Assembly (NCBI GenBank): GCA_028386065.3
Contig: JAKUCV010001313.1
Location: forward strand, 160,244-224,243
Length of the DNA: 64,000 bases
Reading direction: 5' to 3'
Origin: Turnera subulata
Taxonomy: Eukaryota > Streptophyta > Magnoliopsida > Malpighiales > Passifloraceae
In this document: piece by piece, positions 46,081 through 59,300 of the stretch
How the letters are laid out: each line of letters opens with the position of its first letter
Numbering within the stretch: the stretch's first letter is position 1
The notes under the pieces: model-generated
Told to the model about the DNA's origin: nothing
Database searches by the model: none
The model's input: the letters and a program-made list of their open reading frames with translations, nothing else
Program-made: the position numbers and the translations under genes

Positions 46081-47008
46081 CGAGAGAAAGATGATATGAA
46101 GTAAATAGATTGTAGAGTAGTGGGAGGCCGGCTTGTGGCAAAGAATACTAATTAACAAAACAAGAATGCGATCAATCATCTGGTCGCGGGCAAAGAAAAT
46201 GGATTGATGGGGCGATAAATAAGCATAGCAGTGCACCGTATTGCATGCAATATATATATATATATGTGTGTGTAAAAAAAAGAAAAGAAAAAGAAAAAGA
46301 AAAGAGAGAATAAAAGGTCCATTATGGGCAAATAATTGGGCTTTTAAGTAGAGCAGCCTATATGTATGCCTGTGTGGTTGGGTTGGCTTGGCTGGCCTAA
46401 AGCCGAAAGGAATCCTCCTGTCCATCTGTTACCCCCCTCATTCATTCATTAATTTAATTTTACTCACTCCACCAAACTAAAAGACAAAAAGTCAAAAAAA
46501 AAAAACAATTGCAAGAGAAAAAGTCCTCTCCTTTAAAAAAAAAAATAAAAAAATTTATTTTATTCGTGTCCCAAAAACTTCCCACTCCAAGCCAACTCAT
46601 ACCTCTCTACCTGAGCAAGAGGGGGAGGAGGAGGTATTTTCTTTTATATGCTTGCATCTTCTGGGCAAGAAGTAGATGGGCCGAAGCAAAAGAAACAAGG
46701 AAACGTCGATAAAGTTGGTTTCGGCCCAATAATGCCATGCTTAAAAGACCCCAACCCAATACAAAGACAAAAGACAAAGCCCAGTTCAGTCACAATCGCA
46801 GGCAGAGGAGGATACTGTGAAGTTGGTGAGAGTGGGCCCCCACATATATGCCACGTGGCTTAAGATTAAAGTTTAATTATTAATTTTTATTATTACCAAA
46901 CAAGATCATGACTTCCATTCCATTGGACATGACATAACATTTTTATTCTTTTTCTAACCAGACAGAAAGCTTAGAATAAGCAGCCGCCACCCTCCCCACC
47001 TCACTCTT

Positions 47009-47043
47009 TTTCTTCTTCTTCTTCTTCTTCTTCTTCTTCTTCC
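47009..47043. repeat. (TCT)n microsatellite
   Basis: About eleven TCT units in the promoter or leader of the kinase gene. Confidence 0.92.
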
Positions 47044-48163
47044 TTAATAATAAAGTCCTACTTTGTTTGCTCCAAGCTCACTCTACTTCCACTAACACAT
47101 TTTGACACTACAACTACTCTTTGCCTTGGAAGTTGGAACCCCATTTCTCGTTCCTCCCTGTTACTGCATGTTGCCGTGAAAACAAACATTTATTGCAGAG
47201 CAGAGCAGCCCAGAGATCTCTGTTCCATTGTTCTCTATCTTTCTTACATTCCCTCTTCTGATTTTTTTCGTCAAAGAAAAAAGAAAAAAGAAAAGAAAAA
47301 AACCCAACAGAACATAAAACGGAACACAGAGAAGCAAAAGAGGCTGTCCAAAAATCCAAAAATAGCCATAGGCCATTCGCATTTCTAGCAACCACCCCCA
47401 GATCCGGAAAACTCTCTGTCTCCATCTGTTCCTTCTCTGTGACACAGCTCAGTCTCCTTGCCCTGACGTGTCTGCTTTATGTGGTTGTCTTTTTGGTCCT
47501 GTTGTACTAAACTCCATTCTTTGACATTTTTTTTTTTCTTCCTTTCCATTTCTGCTCTCTCCTGCGTGGCTTTGAGCTGTTAATTAACTCCATCATCCCC
47601 CTTCCCACATATCGCTACAAATTAAGCTCTATGCAAAGCAACTTTTTTTTTTTATTTCCATAAAAGCTTGCCTCTTTTTCTAAATGCAGAGGATCCCACA
47701 GTCTCTGTGTTCTTCGTTCCCATTTTAACTCCATTTTTATTCTCGATCTAAGCCTCTTGTTCATTGGCGCCATTGAAGTAAAGTGGTTGTTCTCTTGATT
47801 CCCCGATCTGGGTTGTGGCGAATTTTCCAAATAGGCTTCAGGGCTCTCTCAAAGCATCACTCTTTGCCACTCTTGTTCCCTTCTACTCATTGTTTCTCCT
47901 TTCAAATTCAGAGGATTTTTGTGGCTGTGGCATATATTGATTCCTGAGTGATATTCTGGTGCCAAAACGGATGTGTTGAAAGTACGCTGAAAGCAGAAGT
48001 ATAGTGTGACTTGGTTGGGGGAGACCAAAGGGGGGCGGTAGAGGAGAGATTTTGGAGGAGCATTTTCTCCATTAGATGATTTTCGGGTGGTTTATGGTAG
48101 GACAAACTGAGTTTCCCAAAGCCAGCCATTCTGTCGAGAATCAAGCAGGTGTGGATTGTCATC

Positions 48164-51100
48164 ATGGGCTGCATTTGCTCGAAGGGAATTCGAGCAAATG
48201 GATATATTGGGGCTAATGCCAAAACCAAGGAGACTTCCAAAGCCACCAAGCGCCAAGTCTCTTCTCTCAGGAGAGAGGAAGCTGCACTTGGGGTCGACGC
48301 TGGTGGCAATGAGGCCACCGTGAGTTTGATATCAAACCAACCAGGAAATGAACATGTGGAGTTTACCCCTCTGTCATCTGATGAGGCTGGCAAGAAGGAG
48401 AAACCTGGAAAGGCCAATCCCCCCAGGATGCCCAGGATTCTCAGTTTGCCCCATGGGGAGAGAGGGTCGCAGGTTGTTGCTGGTTGGCCCCCTTGGTTGA
48501 CTGCTGTGGCCGGAGAAGCCATTGACGGATGGGTGCCTCGAAGGGCAGACTCATTTGAGAAGTTAGACAAGGTCAGTTTGCTGCTCTAATGCTAATTTCC
48601 TATATTTGATTCCCGCTTCCTGTGAATATGTTAATTTTCTTCTATCGCTAACGGTGGCCGGTGGGCATATTCAATGAAAAGCTATACTTTTGTTTGTAGA
48701 AAACGTAATATCAGTAGCCGGTGCTGCTATTTCGATATTTTCTTCAGTTGCGTATATTGGCCAACACTTCTTTAATGTCTAATTCTGTTAGCAGTTAGGA
48801 GGATGGCTAGACTACCTCATTGTGGCACTTTCGTTTAACACAGTTCAGCTCTTATATCTAAAAATGACATGTTTCTGTAGCCTTTGGCTTAGAGTACTTG
48901 TACTGCTGATGGTTGAAGTAAGTGGAAAATATAGGTTGAATCAGATAAGAAAAATTTCACATTTCGTTTTTATCATTTCAAGTGGTTTGAAATGAAGATG
49001 ATTCTCTAACTTCATATGGACTGTGGATTGGTTTCTAGGTTACAAATATGATTGTTAGATCCTTCTTATTAAAAATTAATACATCATCCTTGTTCTTTAC
49101 GAGTTACATTACTGCGGATGATGCAGATTGGTCAAGGAACGTACAGTAGTGTTTACAGAGCTCGTGATCTTGAAACAAACAAAATAGTGGCTCTGAAGAA
49201 GGTGCGCTTTGCTAATATGGATCCTGAAAGTGTTCGATTTATGGCTAGAGAAATCATCATCTTGCGAAGGCTTGATCATCCAAATGTTATGAAGCTCGAA
49301 GGTATTATTACTTCAAGGGTATCTGGCAGTTTATACCTTGTATTTGACTATATGGAACATGATCTTGCGGGGCTCTTGGCAACACCAGGCAATAAGTTCA
49401 CCGAGTCACAGGTGCTTGCTCTTTCTCATTCTGTGAAATATTTTCAGGAGATTTTGCGAAGTATTTCAAAGCAGAATTTTAAATAGCAAACTTTAGTGTA
49501 ACAACCTTTTGTTTTTGATAGCACCTAGATGTTTATCATTTTGAGAATGCTATTTGAACCAGAAATAACTTAAACTAGTTCATTGATTGGGCCACCCAAA
49601 CTAGTGACAACAGTATCATTTCAGTTCAATTTGGACGATATTTTAGTACAGTATTTCTGAAATGCAATGAGGAATGAACAAGAAACGGAAGGAAAGAAGA
49701 AAAGAAACTGAAATCTTTGTTCTCCTAACAATGTATGGATCTCTTTCCCGTTGCCGAAACCATTGAAATAAATGAGATGACAACAATCTGTTTAAACAAG
49801 GAAAACAACTGGGAAGTTACTGGGGTTTTTTAACTGGTTATGCCAGTAAATTTTTGTACTTTTGATGTCCCTCATCCGATTTTAAAGATACAAATCCTAT
49901 CCCCATCCTAATCTGATCCTAGTCTGTTAACAAATGTAACAGAGTGGCCAATAATGTACTTCAGTATATCCGTCAATACTGATTTGATGTTTTTGTGCTG
50001 CAGATTAAATGCTATATGTTGCAGCTACTTCGTGGGCTTGAACACTGCCACAGTCGTGGAATTTTGCACCGCGATATCAAGGGTTCAAACCTTCTTGTTG
50101 ACTCTAATGGCACTCTAAAGATTGGTGATTTTGGGCTGGCAACCCTTTTCAATTCCCCTCAGAAGCAGCCTCTAACAAGTCGTGTTGTGACACTGTGGTA
50201 TAGGCCTCCTGAGCTTTTGCTAGGTGCCACAGACTATGGAGTTTCTGTAGATCTGTGGAGCAGTGGCTGCATTCTGGCAGAATTGTTTGCCGGGAAGCCT
50301 ATCATGCCCGGAAGAACAGAGGTAAATTTAGGTCACTTGGTCCTCTATTTTATGCCACCTTGCACGATGTTACCAACATTAACTCCTCTCTTTATTAACA
50401 ATTCTCCTTGTGTTGCTTGCAAAACTTGTCATGATATTTTCTTTTCTTTCCTCTCTGTCTCTCTCTTCTTGTACATGCATTTACTTGTATGGATTGATTT
50501 GGTGTTTTAGTGTCATGAATTTGATTGGGTACCACTATTTTACATTATAATTCATAGGTGGAGCAACTGCATAAAATCTTCAAACTTTGTGGGTCACCTT
50601 CTGAAGAGTACTGGAAGAGATCAAAGCTGCCACATGCAACCATTTTTAAACCTCAACAACCATATAAACGATGTGTTGCTCAGACATTCAAGGACTTCCC
50701 TGCGTCAGCTTTGAACCTTTTGGATGTTCTTCTTGCAGTACAGCCTGATGACCGAGGTACAGCCAGTTCAGCAATTGATAGTGAGGTAAATTTTGACACC
50801 TGTACTGTTTCCCTCGCTTATTTTCATGCACTTGCTTCCTCTATTGATCCTAGGTTGTTCTTTTGAGTTGGTAATACTGGTGCTTCAGTGATCTAAACTA
50901 AACGAAATTGGTTCCCAGATTATTATCAGCTTATACAGTTTGATCACCACCAAGCGCTTTTTCTTTGATTTACAAATTAGAATATCTGCAGTCATGACTT
51001 AGCCAAAACTAACTCTTAATCTGGATTTCTTTTCAGTCAATTTTTATCTGATATAAATTGCACATGACCGGATAGATGGTGGGATTTAAAATAGAGTACA

Positions 51101-52671
51101 ACTAGAATGTAAATAAAATTTCATGTATTCTTTTTATTAGCGTTTCTAATCTTTGGCTATCATTTTGCAATCTCCCTCTTGTAGTAATTGAAGTTTGCCA
51201 CTCTAATTTGTCTCTGTTCTTTTTTGTTGTCTAGTTCTTCACAACAAAGCCACTTCCCTGCGATCCTTCGAGTTTACCGAAGTACCCTCCCAGTAAAGAG
51301 TTTGATGTCAAACTTCGCGATGAAAGGTAAAGGGCAAAATAAATTGGTAATTCGAGGTATTTTACTGGACTGGAGGAGAAATCCTCAGTCTGCGTACCTG
51401 ACTTCTATTAGTCAGGTAATGAAATGGAACTGCAATCGTCTTATACTTTATTTATGTGGCCTGGTAACTGTGTTGGAACCAGGAAGAGAGCAGGAGGAGG
51501 TAAAGGACAAGGCCATGAACTCACTAGAAGAAGCTCGAAAGAATCAAAAGCATTTCCGGCACCTGATGCCAATGCAGAGTTGCAGGCATCCATAAAGGTA
51601 ATAAAGCCCTTTATGTCACTGTTGTTTCATGCATTTCTTTGTGTAAGGAAGAAAGAATTGGTAGGCTCATAATTCATATTTTGCCTTTTGGCTGATACAG
51701 AAACGACAAGGACAGGCTAACCCTAACAGCATCAGTGAAAAGTACAATCCTGAAGAGGATGGTGGCTCTGGCTTCCCCATTGAGCCTTCCAAGGGAATCA
51801 ATAGAAAGATTCATTCCCATTGTGACCAATCAGTGAATCCTTCAACCTTAGCATCTGCTACCAATATGAATGTTGACGGGCATGATGCTCCTGGACGAGC
51901 ACTTGTTTCTCCAAGGGGCAGTTCAGAGTTGAGAACACAGAGATCGTTCCTTAACCGTGGAGCATCTGAATTATCCAGATTTTCCAATTCAGTGGCAGTC
52001 AGAGGCGGTGCTCAGTTTCATGGTAGTGGTATTACTAGTGTGAATTCACACTGGCCAGCTGAGCCTTATCAAGTTGGATATAACAATCTACACGACTCAA
52101 CTCACCAGTTACTTGGCGGGCCTCAGTTCCCCCAAAAGGAGGAACATTCTTCTGTCTCAGGATCTACAACGGTAAGGGAAATTATTGAAACATATATATT
52201 CAGTTCTAGGCATCTCTTCTGTTTTTTTTTCTTTGACCAACCTCTGCTGGTTTCATTTAGATGAAAAAAGAAACCTCCCACAATCCTTTTTTTTTTTTCT
52301 TTTGAAAACAATCATTTGATTCAATCATCAAGAATGTGCTTGAAAAATCATCAAAAATACAATTTGTTCCTCAAACTTGATACTGTTTCCTCTCATAATC
52401 TGCATTGCCCTCCTGGAGTTTTCCCTCTTTCGAAAGTTGTTCATCAATGAAATATTCTTGTGGTCTTCAGGGTTATTATGGAAAGAAAGGCCCTATGAAT
52501 TACTCAGGACCTTTGATTCCTCCGGGAGGAAATATTGAGGAAATGCTTAAAGAGCATGAGAAACAAATTCAACATGCTGTACGGAAAGCTCGTTTGAACA
52601 GGGCCAGCCGAGCCTCCAATGAACTTGGACAAACAGAATCACTACTGTCCCATGGGAGAAATGACGGGTGA
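48164..52671 (+). CDS. N-myristoylated CDK-like Ser/Thr kinase (CRK/At1g54610 type)
   Basis: This gene encodes a plant-specific CDK-related kinase of 705 residues. Exons are 48164-48571, 49127-49411, 50004-50321, 50558-50785, 51235-51326, 51483-51597, 51701-52171 and 52471-52671. The N-terminus MGCICSKG predicts myristoylation at Gly2 and acylation at Cys3/5, so membrane attachment. The kinase domain has IGQGTYSSVY (137-146), catalytic Lys160 in VALKKV, a PSTAIRE-like PESVRFMAREI helix, HRDIKGSN (Asp255), DFGLAT (Asp273) and TLWYRPPELLLG. It closes with SEFFTTKPLPCDPSSLPKYP, a family hallmark split by the intron at 50786-51234. The C-terminal 250 residues are basic, Ser-rich and probably disordered, with a conserved-looking end (PGGNIEEMLKEHEKQIQ). 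The preceding GTG at 48149 is not used. Arabidopsis relatives affect immunity and stress; this one's substrate is unknown. Confidence 0.92.
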
Positions 52672-53875
52672 TAGGGTAGCTGAAAATTTCCCTCTGCCTG
52701 CACAATGGCTTAGCTCTCACATGCCCACATCGGATCCTTACCAGCACCACCATTGGAGGAGACTCGACGGTTGTGGAACTTGTAATGGTCATTATTTTCC
52801 TCGGAACGCTTATAAGCATCAGATAGCCTACAAGTTTTTGGATCACAAAAGAAGCCATAGCTAATCCGGAACAGCTCATGCCAGTGGAATACATCACCAT
52901 CATTGTAGGATAGATTTTATTTTATTTTATTTTATTTTTTTGTTGCGGTTCTTTATCAGAGCAGGCAATTGCTTGATTAGCAAAGGGAGAGAATCTCTCA
53001 TTCGATATGGTCATTGTTTAGTTCCAGGGTATAGTTGTATAGCAGAAAGTTGGTTCCTTCTCAATCAATTCCATTCATTTTATGCACTTAAATTTTTGTT
53101 CTATTGGCCCGGGTGGATACATGTGAAGTGTAAAGGGGACAAAAAACAAGCACAAGAGCAATGAATAAATAAACTAGCCAAGGGAGGTTTGACTGGAAAA
53201 ATTCATTCTGTTTCCTTGTCATTAAGGCAGTCACTAAACTCTTGGGAGGAAATTAAAAAGACACAAAAAAGTGCAGCTTCTGGTTTGACTGGATTTAACA
53301 GCCTTTGGTTTCAAGTAAGAACAGATAAATCCATTATTCACGCCTGGAGCGGAGAGGGGAATTACACTATCATAGAATGGGCACACAGAAAATCAAAATA
53401 AATATGTTTAAAACATAAGAAAAAAAAAAATCAAACATTGACATCAAACCAAGGAAGCTTGGGAAGAGAACAAAGGAGGTACTGGCACATTAAGGTATAT
53501 CCAAGAGGGGTAACAGGAGCCATGAAGAAGTCTTTAAGATGATTCAGTACAACAGATTAAAAAGAGACACTGCAACACTACCAAACCTTGCAGATCCACC
53601 AACCAATATTTTTGCTTCATCCAGAAACTTGGCAGCTACCAAGTCTTCATCAAGTATGCATAATATCTTCCCTTCATGTCCAAGCATTAGTAACCGATCA
53701 CCCCACCTTCAACTCTCGTCTCCTTACTTCTGAACTCAACCCTTTCCATATCCCAACAGAATACCACCGAAATATAACCTCAAGTTGGTCTTTAAGACTC
53801 AAAGGTGCAATCTCTCCATACCTTCCTGCATTTCAAACCTATTCTTCAACTTTCTGGCCCGCAAGAGCAGACAAC
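52672..53875. other. Kinase 3' UTR and promoter/5' UTR of the GXM gene
   Basis: The first several hundred bases are probable kinase 3' UTR. In-frame open sequence reaches from 53588 to the GXM start, but it contains no ATG and is not family-like, so it is likely 5' UTR. Confidence 0.55.
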
Positions 53876-54760
53876 ATGAGGCCTAAAACCCACCAGATTA
53901 CAAACCTTAAGATACTCATCTTTTTTGTCTTCCTTGCCTTTATCCTGCTTTTCGTGTTGCGGTCAAGCATATCATCATCTTCAGAAGAAATCCCATCTCC
54001 TGATCCAAGTACCGTGCAACCAAAGACCTCAAGCCACGTGAAAGAAGAAGGAGAGGAGGAAACAAACTGTACACACTCGTGCAGTAAACTTCCACGCTCC
54101 CTAGCTCAGGCTCTCATTCATTACACAACCTCAACCATCACCCCGCAGCAAACGCTTAAGGAAATCTCGGTGACTGCAAAAATTTTAGAAAAGAAATCAC
54201 CCTGTAACTTCTTGGTCTTTGGTCTAGGCCATGACAGTCTCATGTGGAGTACCCTCAACCACGGTGGAAGAACAATCTTCCTCGAAGAAGACGAAGCATG
54301 GATTGCTCAAATCAAGCGCAGATTCCCTATGTTACACTCATATCATGTCACGTACGATAGCAAGGTGAATCAAGCTGATAATCTCATGGAGGTTGGCAAG
54401 GGACCCGAGTGCACTGCAGTGGGTGACCCTAAGCACTCCATGTGCCAACTTGCCTTGAAAGGATTGCCTAGTGAAGTTTACGACACCAACTGGGACCTGA
54501 TCATGGTTGATGCACCCACGGGATACTATGAAGAGGCACCGGGGAGGATGACCGCTATATATACCGCCGGGATGATGGCTAGGAACCGGCGAGCAGGAGA
54601 AACTCACGTCTTTGTCCATGATGTGAACAGGGAGGTGGAAGACAGGTTCTCCAAGGAATTTCTTTGTCAGAGTTACATGAAGAAACAAGAAGGGAGGTTA
54701 AGACACTTCATCATTCCTAGCCACAGGGATGCCTTGGACGTGCCTTTTTGCCCAGAGTAG
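53876..54760 (+). CDS. GXM: Glucuronoxylan 4-O-methyltransferase (GXM/DUF579)
   Basis: This intronless gene encodes 294 residues of a DUF579 methyltransferase that 4-O-methylates glucuronic acid side chains of xylan in the Golgi, using S-adenosylmethionine. The start is the ATG at 53876 (MRPKTHQITN), giving the usual short cytosolic end and a TM anchor at about residues 11-28. The stem is Ser/Glu-rich. The SAM-binding region begins NFLVFGLGHDSLMWSTLNHG (residues 111-130), followed by TIFLEEDEAWI. DLIMVDAPTGYYEEAPGRM is the GXM form of the motif, unlike the IRX15 relatives. AIYTAGMMARNRRAGETHVFVHDVNREVED and the end RDALDVPFCPE complete the family pattern. It is convergent with the leucyl-tRNA synthetase gene. 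Confidence 0.93.
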   Translation: MRPKTHQITNLKILIFFVFLAFILLFVLRSSISSSSEEIPSPDPSTVQPKTSSHVKEEGEEETNCTHSCSKLPRSLAQALIHYTTSTITPQQTLKEISVTAKILEKKSPCNFLVFGLGHDSLMWSTLNHGGRTIFLEEDEAWIAQIKRRFPMLHSYHVTYDSKVNQADNLMEVGKGPECTAVGDPKHSMCQLALKGLPSEVYDTNWDLIMVDAPTGYYEEAPGRMTAIYTAGMMARNRRAGETHVFVHDVNREVEDRFSKEFLCQSYMKKQEGRLRHFIIPSHRDALDVPFCPE

Positions 54761-56351
54761 CAAAATTTTCATTCTTTTCCCTTTTCTCTTTTTTTGAAAA
54801 CAGGGTGTGTTTGCATTTTCATTCCCGTTTCTGGGATTAAGGCAAAATTGCTTGTCATTTAGAAGAACATCAACGGTATCATCATACCATGGGCCTGGGA
54901 GGTCTGACTCGCAACAGGCTAAAATGGAACGGTCTCCTTTGATGGCATCCCATCCAGGCATCGACATGTAAACAATGCCACAAGCATGCGTCACTCAGTA
55001 GATCAACCAAAGTTTTACGATATAATTTTTTTGTATCGAAATTTCTGCCGGTAATAAAGATTCTGTCACCGCTAAATATCCTGCAATTGCATTTGCAGCA
55101 TAATATCCACTAAATTTTCACCCCCCTTAGAATATAGAGAACACAGGTGTCGAATAAAACAACCTGACTGACTACACAATCTTTGTTCAGATACACATTG
55201 TCCAAAAGAAATTGCGAACCAGACCAGCGTTTCTATGGAAGAAAGTAAATCTTCGCCCCTAAATAACCGATAGTATGCCAGCCACTACTTTGCAAAGTCT
55301 TAACCAACAGTATAGACTTAAAAAGAGAAGTTTACTGTGATAAAAAAGAAAGAAAAGGAAAATTTTCAGCCACAGCTGACAGAACATTAATGGAAGAACT
55401 TCTCATCTCCGCATCAACTTGGGCTTCTCCAAAGAAAGGTTTGGTAAAGGATTTGCGCCGCAATCAAGTGGACTCTTGGCCAAAGAGTGCATAACTAGCT
55501 ATCTGTTGAGAACAAAACATTAGCCTTAATATATGAAGATCATAGCATACAGAAAGAAAACTAAAAAATGCAACCTGAATTGGCAATCACAAGAAATTTA
55601 GCATCTAAAAAGTAAACATGATTTTCAATCTATTGAAACTTTAATGAGCATTGACATACAGTATTGCAGCACCTAGCACGTGACAGATGCAACTGGACCG
55701 CTACATATATACTTTTGAGGATTCATTAAACATCGTAGTCATTCTCCATTAAGCAATAAATTAGATGAAAATAATTCTTTTTGTCATTTGCAGCTGTATA
55801 ATTTCTGTAGGGACATCTCTGCATACTCTCTGTCTCCTAAATTACATTTATCACACCTGGAAAAGGTCAACAGCAGCCAAGGAATGCCAAGTTCACCAGT
55901 AATGCCTAAACCCAAATCTAAAAAGATACACTACCAAGATCAACCCTCCTTTTCAACACACTATCTCATAAACCTGAAAAAGAAAATCAGCAGGACCTGA
56001 AGGGCAAGATAATGGCAACTCCAGCTGCAAGTCCTTACATCTAAATTAACCAATGAATGACAAACATCAACATCACATTATATTCCAACGCCGTCTAATC
56101 ACTGTGAGTCAGTGACGCACAAATCTATAACACAGCTAAAGGACATACTATGCAATGCCCAAGCTCAATCCACCAACAGACTACCAACAAGAGCACCACC
56201 CTCCAGCAACATCCCACAACCCTGACCAACATACTCAAAACTACCAGATGAACACTAACTTCAGAACTGATTTTATTTTTTAGATCTTTTATATGAGACA
56301 TCAACCAACTCTAAATTAGTTCAATAGTAACTGCAAGTGAATTGGTGCAGT
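54761..56351. other. Convergent 3' regions of GXM and LeuRS; no gene seen
   Basis: About 1.6 kb of AT-rich DNA with only short frames. It should contain both polyadenylation regions. Confidence 0.6.
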
Positions 56352-59300
56352 CTAACCTGGCAAAAAGACGGCAGTAGGATTTCCAGGAGAGGGAGGATTC
56401 TGATTCAGCACAGAAGCATGACCACCAGCTTTAGCAATATCCTCTGGGTCAGCTGCAGACAAAACTTCTACCTCTTCAAGACCAAGTTGCCGCCTAATCA
56501 AGTCCAGATTCTTCCTAAGCACTTCAATCTCACCAAACGGCATCTTCAGATCCAGGGCATGGTCTCCAATCGCAATGGCCTGTTCTTTTTTAAACCTCAA
56601 GAAAGGCATGCAAAGTTTTTGGGTTTGTTTAAAATTTGAAGCCTGACCAACAGAACTCGTCTTTAATGCCTCCATTATCTCACTGTCAGGGGCGAAGGTT
56701 TTGGTGGTGCTGTTGAATTTGTTTTTGAGTATCCGCAGACACTCAGCTTTCCATCCGTCAAATTGTTCATTCACATATATCAAACCTTTTAGCTTCTCTT
56801 CACTCTGAGCTGCAACTGGTGCTCCTTTCTTGCCACCTTTCTTCGAACTTGCCTGTTTTTGAAGCAGCTTCCTCATCACAACAATAGAGTCTTGCAAGTA
56901 CTTGTTTGCTACCTTCAGAGTGAGGTCAGGAACACCCGCCACAGGCCAACCTGCCTTAACCACAAATCCATCCTTCTTTAAAAGATCTCTCCAAACATAT
57001 TCTCCATAGTGCGGGCAGATTGGAGTTAGGAGCCGTGTTTGCACATCAATAAAGCGTAGCACCAACTCACGGTTCATGCCTCCAGCGCCGCAAGAGAATC
57101 TGTACTCATCCCTGGCGGCTTGCAGATCATAAAACCCAGATTTTAAAGCCTCTCTAAACATGTACTCCTGGTAATTCTTCTCAGTTGTTCTCACAGCAAT
57201 ATTTATCTCATTTTCAAACACTTGATCCGCATAAGTATTTGGTGGGCCCATCCTCAAAGATTCCTCTGCTGCCAAAACTTCTTTAATCCATGCAATCTCT
57301 TTCGTGAGGCGAAGAATTGCTGCATTACAAGTCTCAAAGACAAAGTTTGCGTCATCTATGCCATCACCAGCATCAGCCAGAGAGAAACGTGTAGCATCAG
57401 CAGAGAACTCCTCAATGGCCTGCTTAAGAGTCCTAAAATTTCCTGTAGACTTTGACATCTTCTCAGAATTGAGCATAATATGCCCATTACATCTGAATCC
57501 ACGAGGCCAGTGCTGCCTTCGCATGATTGCAGTGTGGTTGTAGATAGTCATTGTCAGGTGATTTGGGATGAGGTCCTTGCCAGATACTCGAAGATCAAAG
57601 GGGTACCAGTATTCAAACTCCTGTTTCATCCTATCCAGAATAGACTTGGGGATATCAGAAGATTCAGGATATGGAGCACCACAGAAGATAAAATCCCAGA
57701 CCTCATCAGTCATTTGCTCAGCTTTGACAGGATGATTCTTATTTGCACCGTACATATCATTATTATGGAGCAGATGTGCAACAGTGTAATAAGCCATATA
57801 CAGAGTGGAGTCAGATAACGACTCAACAAGGAATTCTTTGTCCCAGGGAATACGTGTCCCAAGCCCGAAAGACCGAGAACAAGCCCACTGATTAAGCCAG
57901 CTCAAAGTGTGCTCAAAGATATGCCGGGTCTCATCAAAGTAGCAGTTCATACTGGCTAAGCACTCCTCAGTCAATTTTCTCCATTCTGGTTCTCCATAAG
58001 TAATGTACCATTGGTCTGTGAGAGCCACCACACATTCATCACCAGACCTTGAAATGACTCGCTTCTCAGGCTCACTGTAAGCAATTGCTCCACCCATCTC
58101 AATGAGTTTGTTCTTTATCAACTGTTTCACGTCCTGAACTTTCCTTCCAGCAAATTCTCCAACAGTCATAGTCCCCTCTGTAAATCCTTTCAAATATGTC
58201 AACCTCTTTGCTTCAGCAAGCTTCTCTTTATCATTTTGGCTCTTAATTTTTAGATCCAAGCAAACTTTTTCAGCAGCTTTATCTCCAAATCCTGGAATGT
58301 CAACAACAGGCACAACCTCAATGGGCACGACCCAGTCATCCTCAACTCCAAACTTTGCGCGAAGAGCTGGTTTTGCTTTCAAATCTTGCAATGCCATATA
58401 ATCATCAGGGGAATCACTAGGTACACAGGTCACAATCCCCGTACCCTTGTCAGTTAGAATGGTCAACATAGGAAGAGTATATATGACCTGATTCAATGCA
58501 AGAGGAGAGTGCAAACGAAGGCCAATCAAGTCACGACCAGTAAGCTCAAGCAAGCAACTTGGTTTCTGAGGGATCCTCGAGTGGTTCTGATAAGCAAGGT
58601 TGAGGGCTGCTCTTTCTGTGAGAATGAAGACATCAGTTTCGTTGATTTCAAAGGCCCCATATTTACCATCAGGCAACACCCATGCATTTGTTTGTGCATA
58701 CATGGTCTCAGGTCTCAAAGTAGCAGCAGCCAAATACACATTTTTCCTTTCCAAAGGTCCCAGCTTAGGTGGAAAAGGCTGCAACACTTCCATCTTGATA
58801 AGAGTGTACTCCTGGGGCAGCACCCCTTCACCACTTGCCCTGTCATGATCTGCACATGGCTGGCCATCCAAAGGAGAAAATATCGTAGGCCTGACATCTT
58901 TTATAATCTTACCCATGGACTTCAACTTCCTCATCTGCCACTGTATAAAGGAATCATAATATTGGTTGATATCTGTAGTGACAAATGAGCGTCTCCAGTC
59001 AACACCCATGCCAAGAGCCTTCAGGTCTTCCATAGCCAACGGAGGGAAGTGCCTTAGCCACTCATATGGCTCCTGGAACCTAGCTATCTCACTATCGGAT
59101 AGCTCAAAACTGCGCATAATCTCCCACTGGTACAGCTGTCCACCTGATTTTGATGCAGCCTTGGATTTTTTGCCCTTGAACTTGTCAGCAGGTGCACCTC
59201 CATTGTCATCACCCGCATCTGCCGGAGATTCATCCTGCTCCTCCACTTCCCTAGTGAAAACAGGTGGATTACCAAATTGTTGAATCTCGCGTCTTAGTTT

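Larger units (their letters stand above)
44301..47100. other. Intergenic low-complexity region, no gene seen
   Basis: AT-rich with TA, GT and poly-A runs. A cluster of GGCCCA/TGGGCC-type motifs lies at about 46675-46840 (ATGGGCCGAAG, TTCGGCCCAATAA, GAGTGGGCCCCCAC), possibly part of the promoter of the downstream kinase. A TCT repeat occupies 47009-47043. Confidence 0.55.
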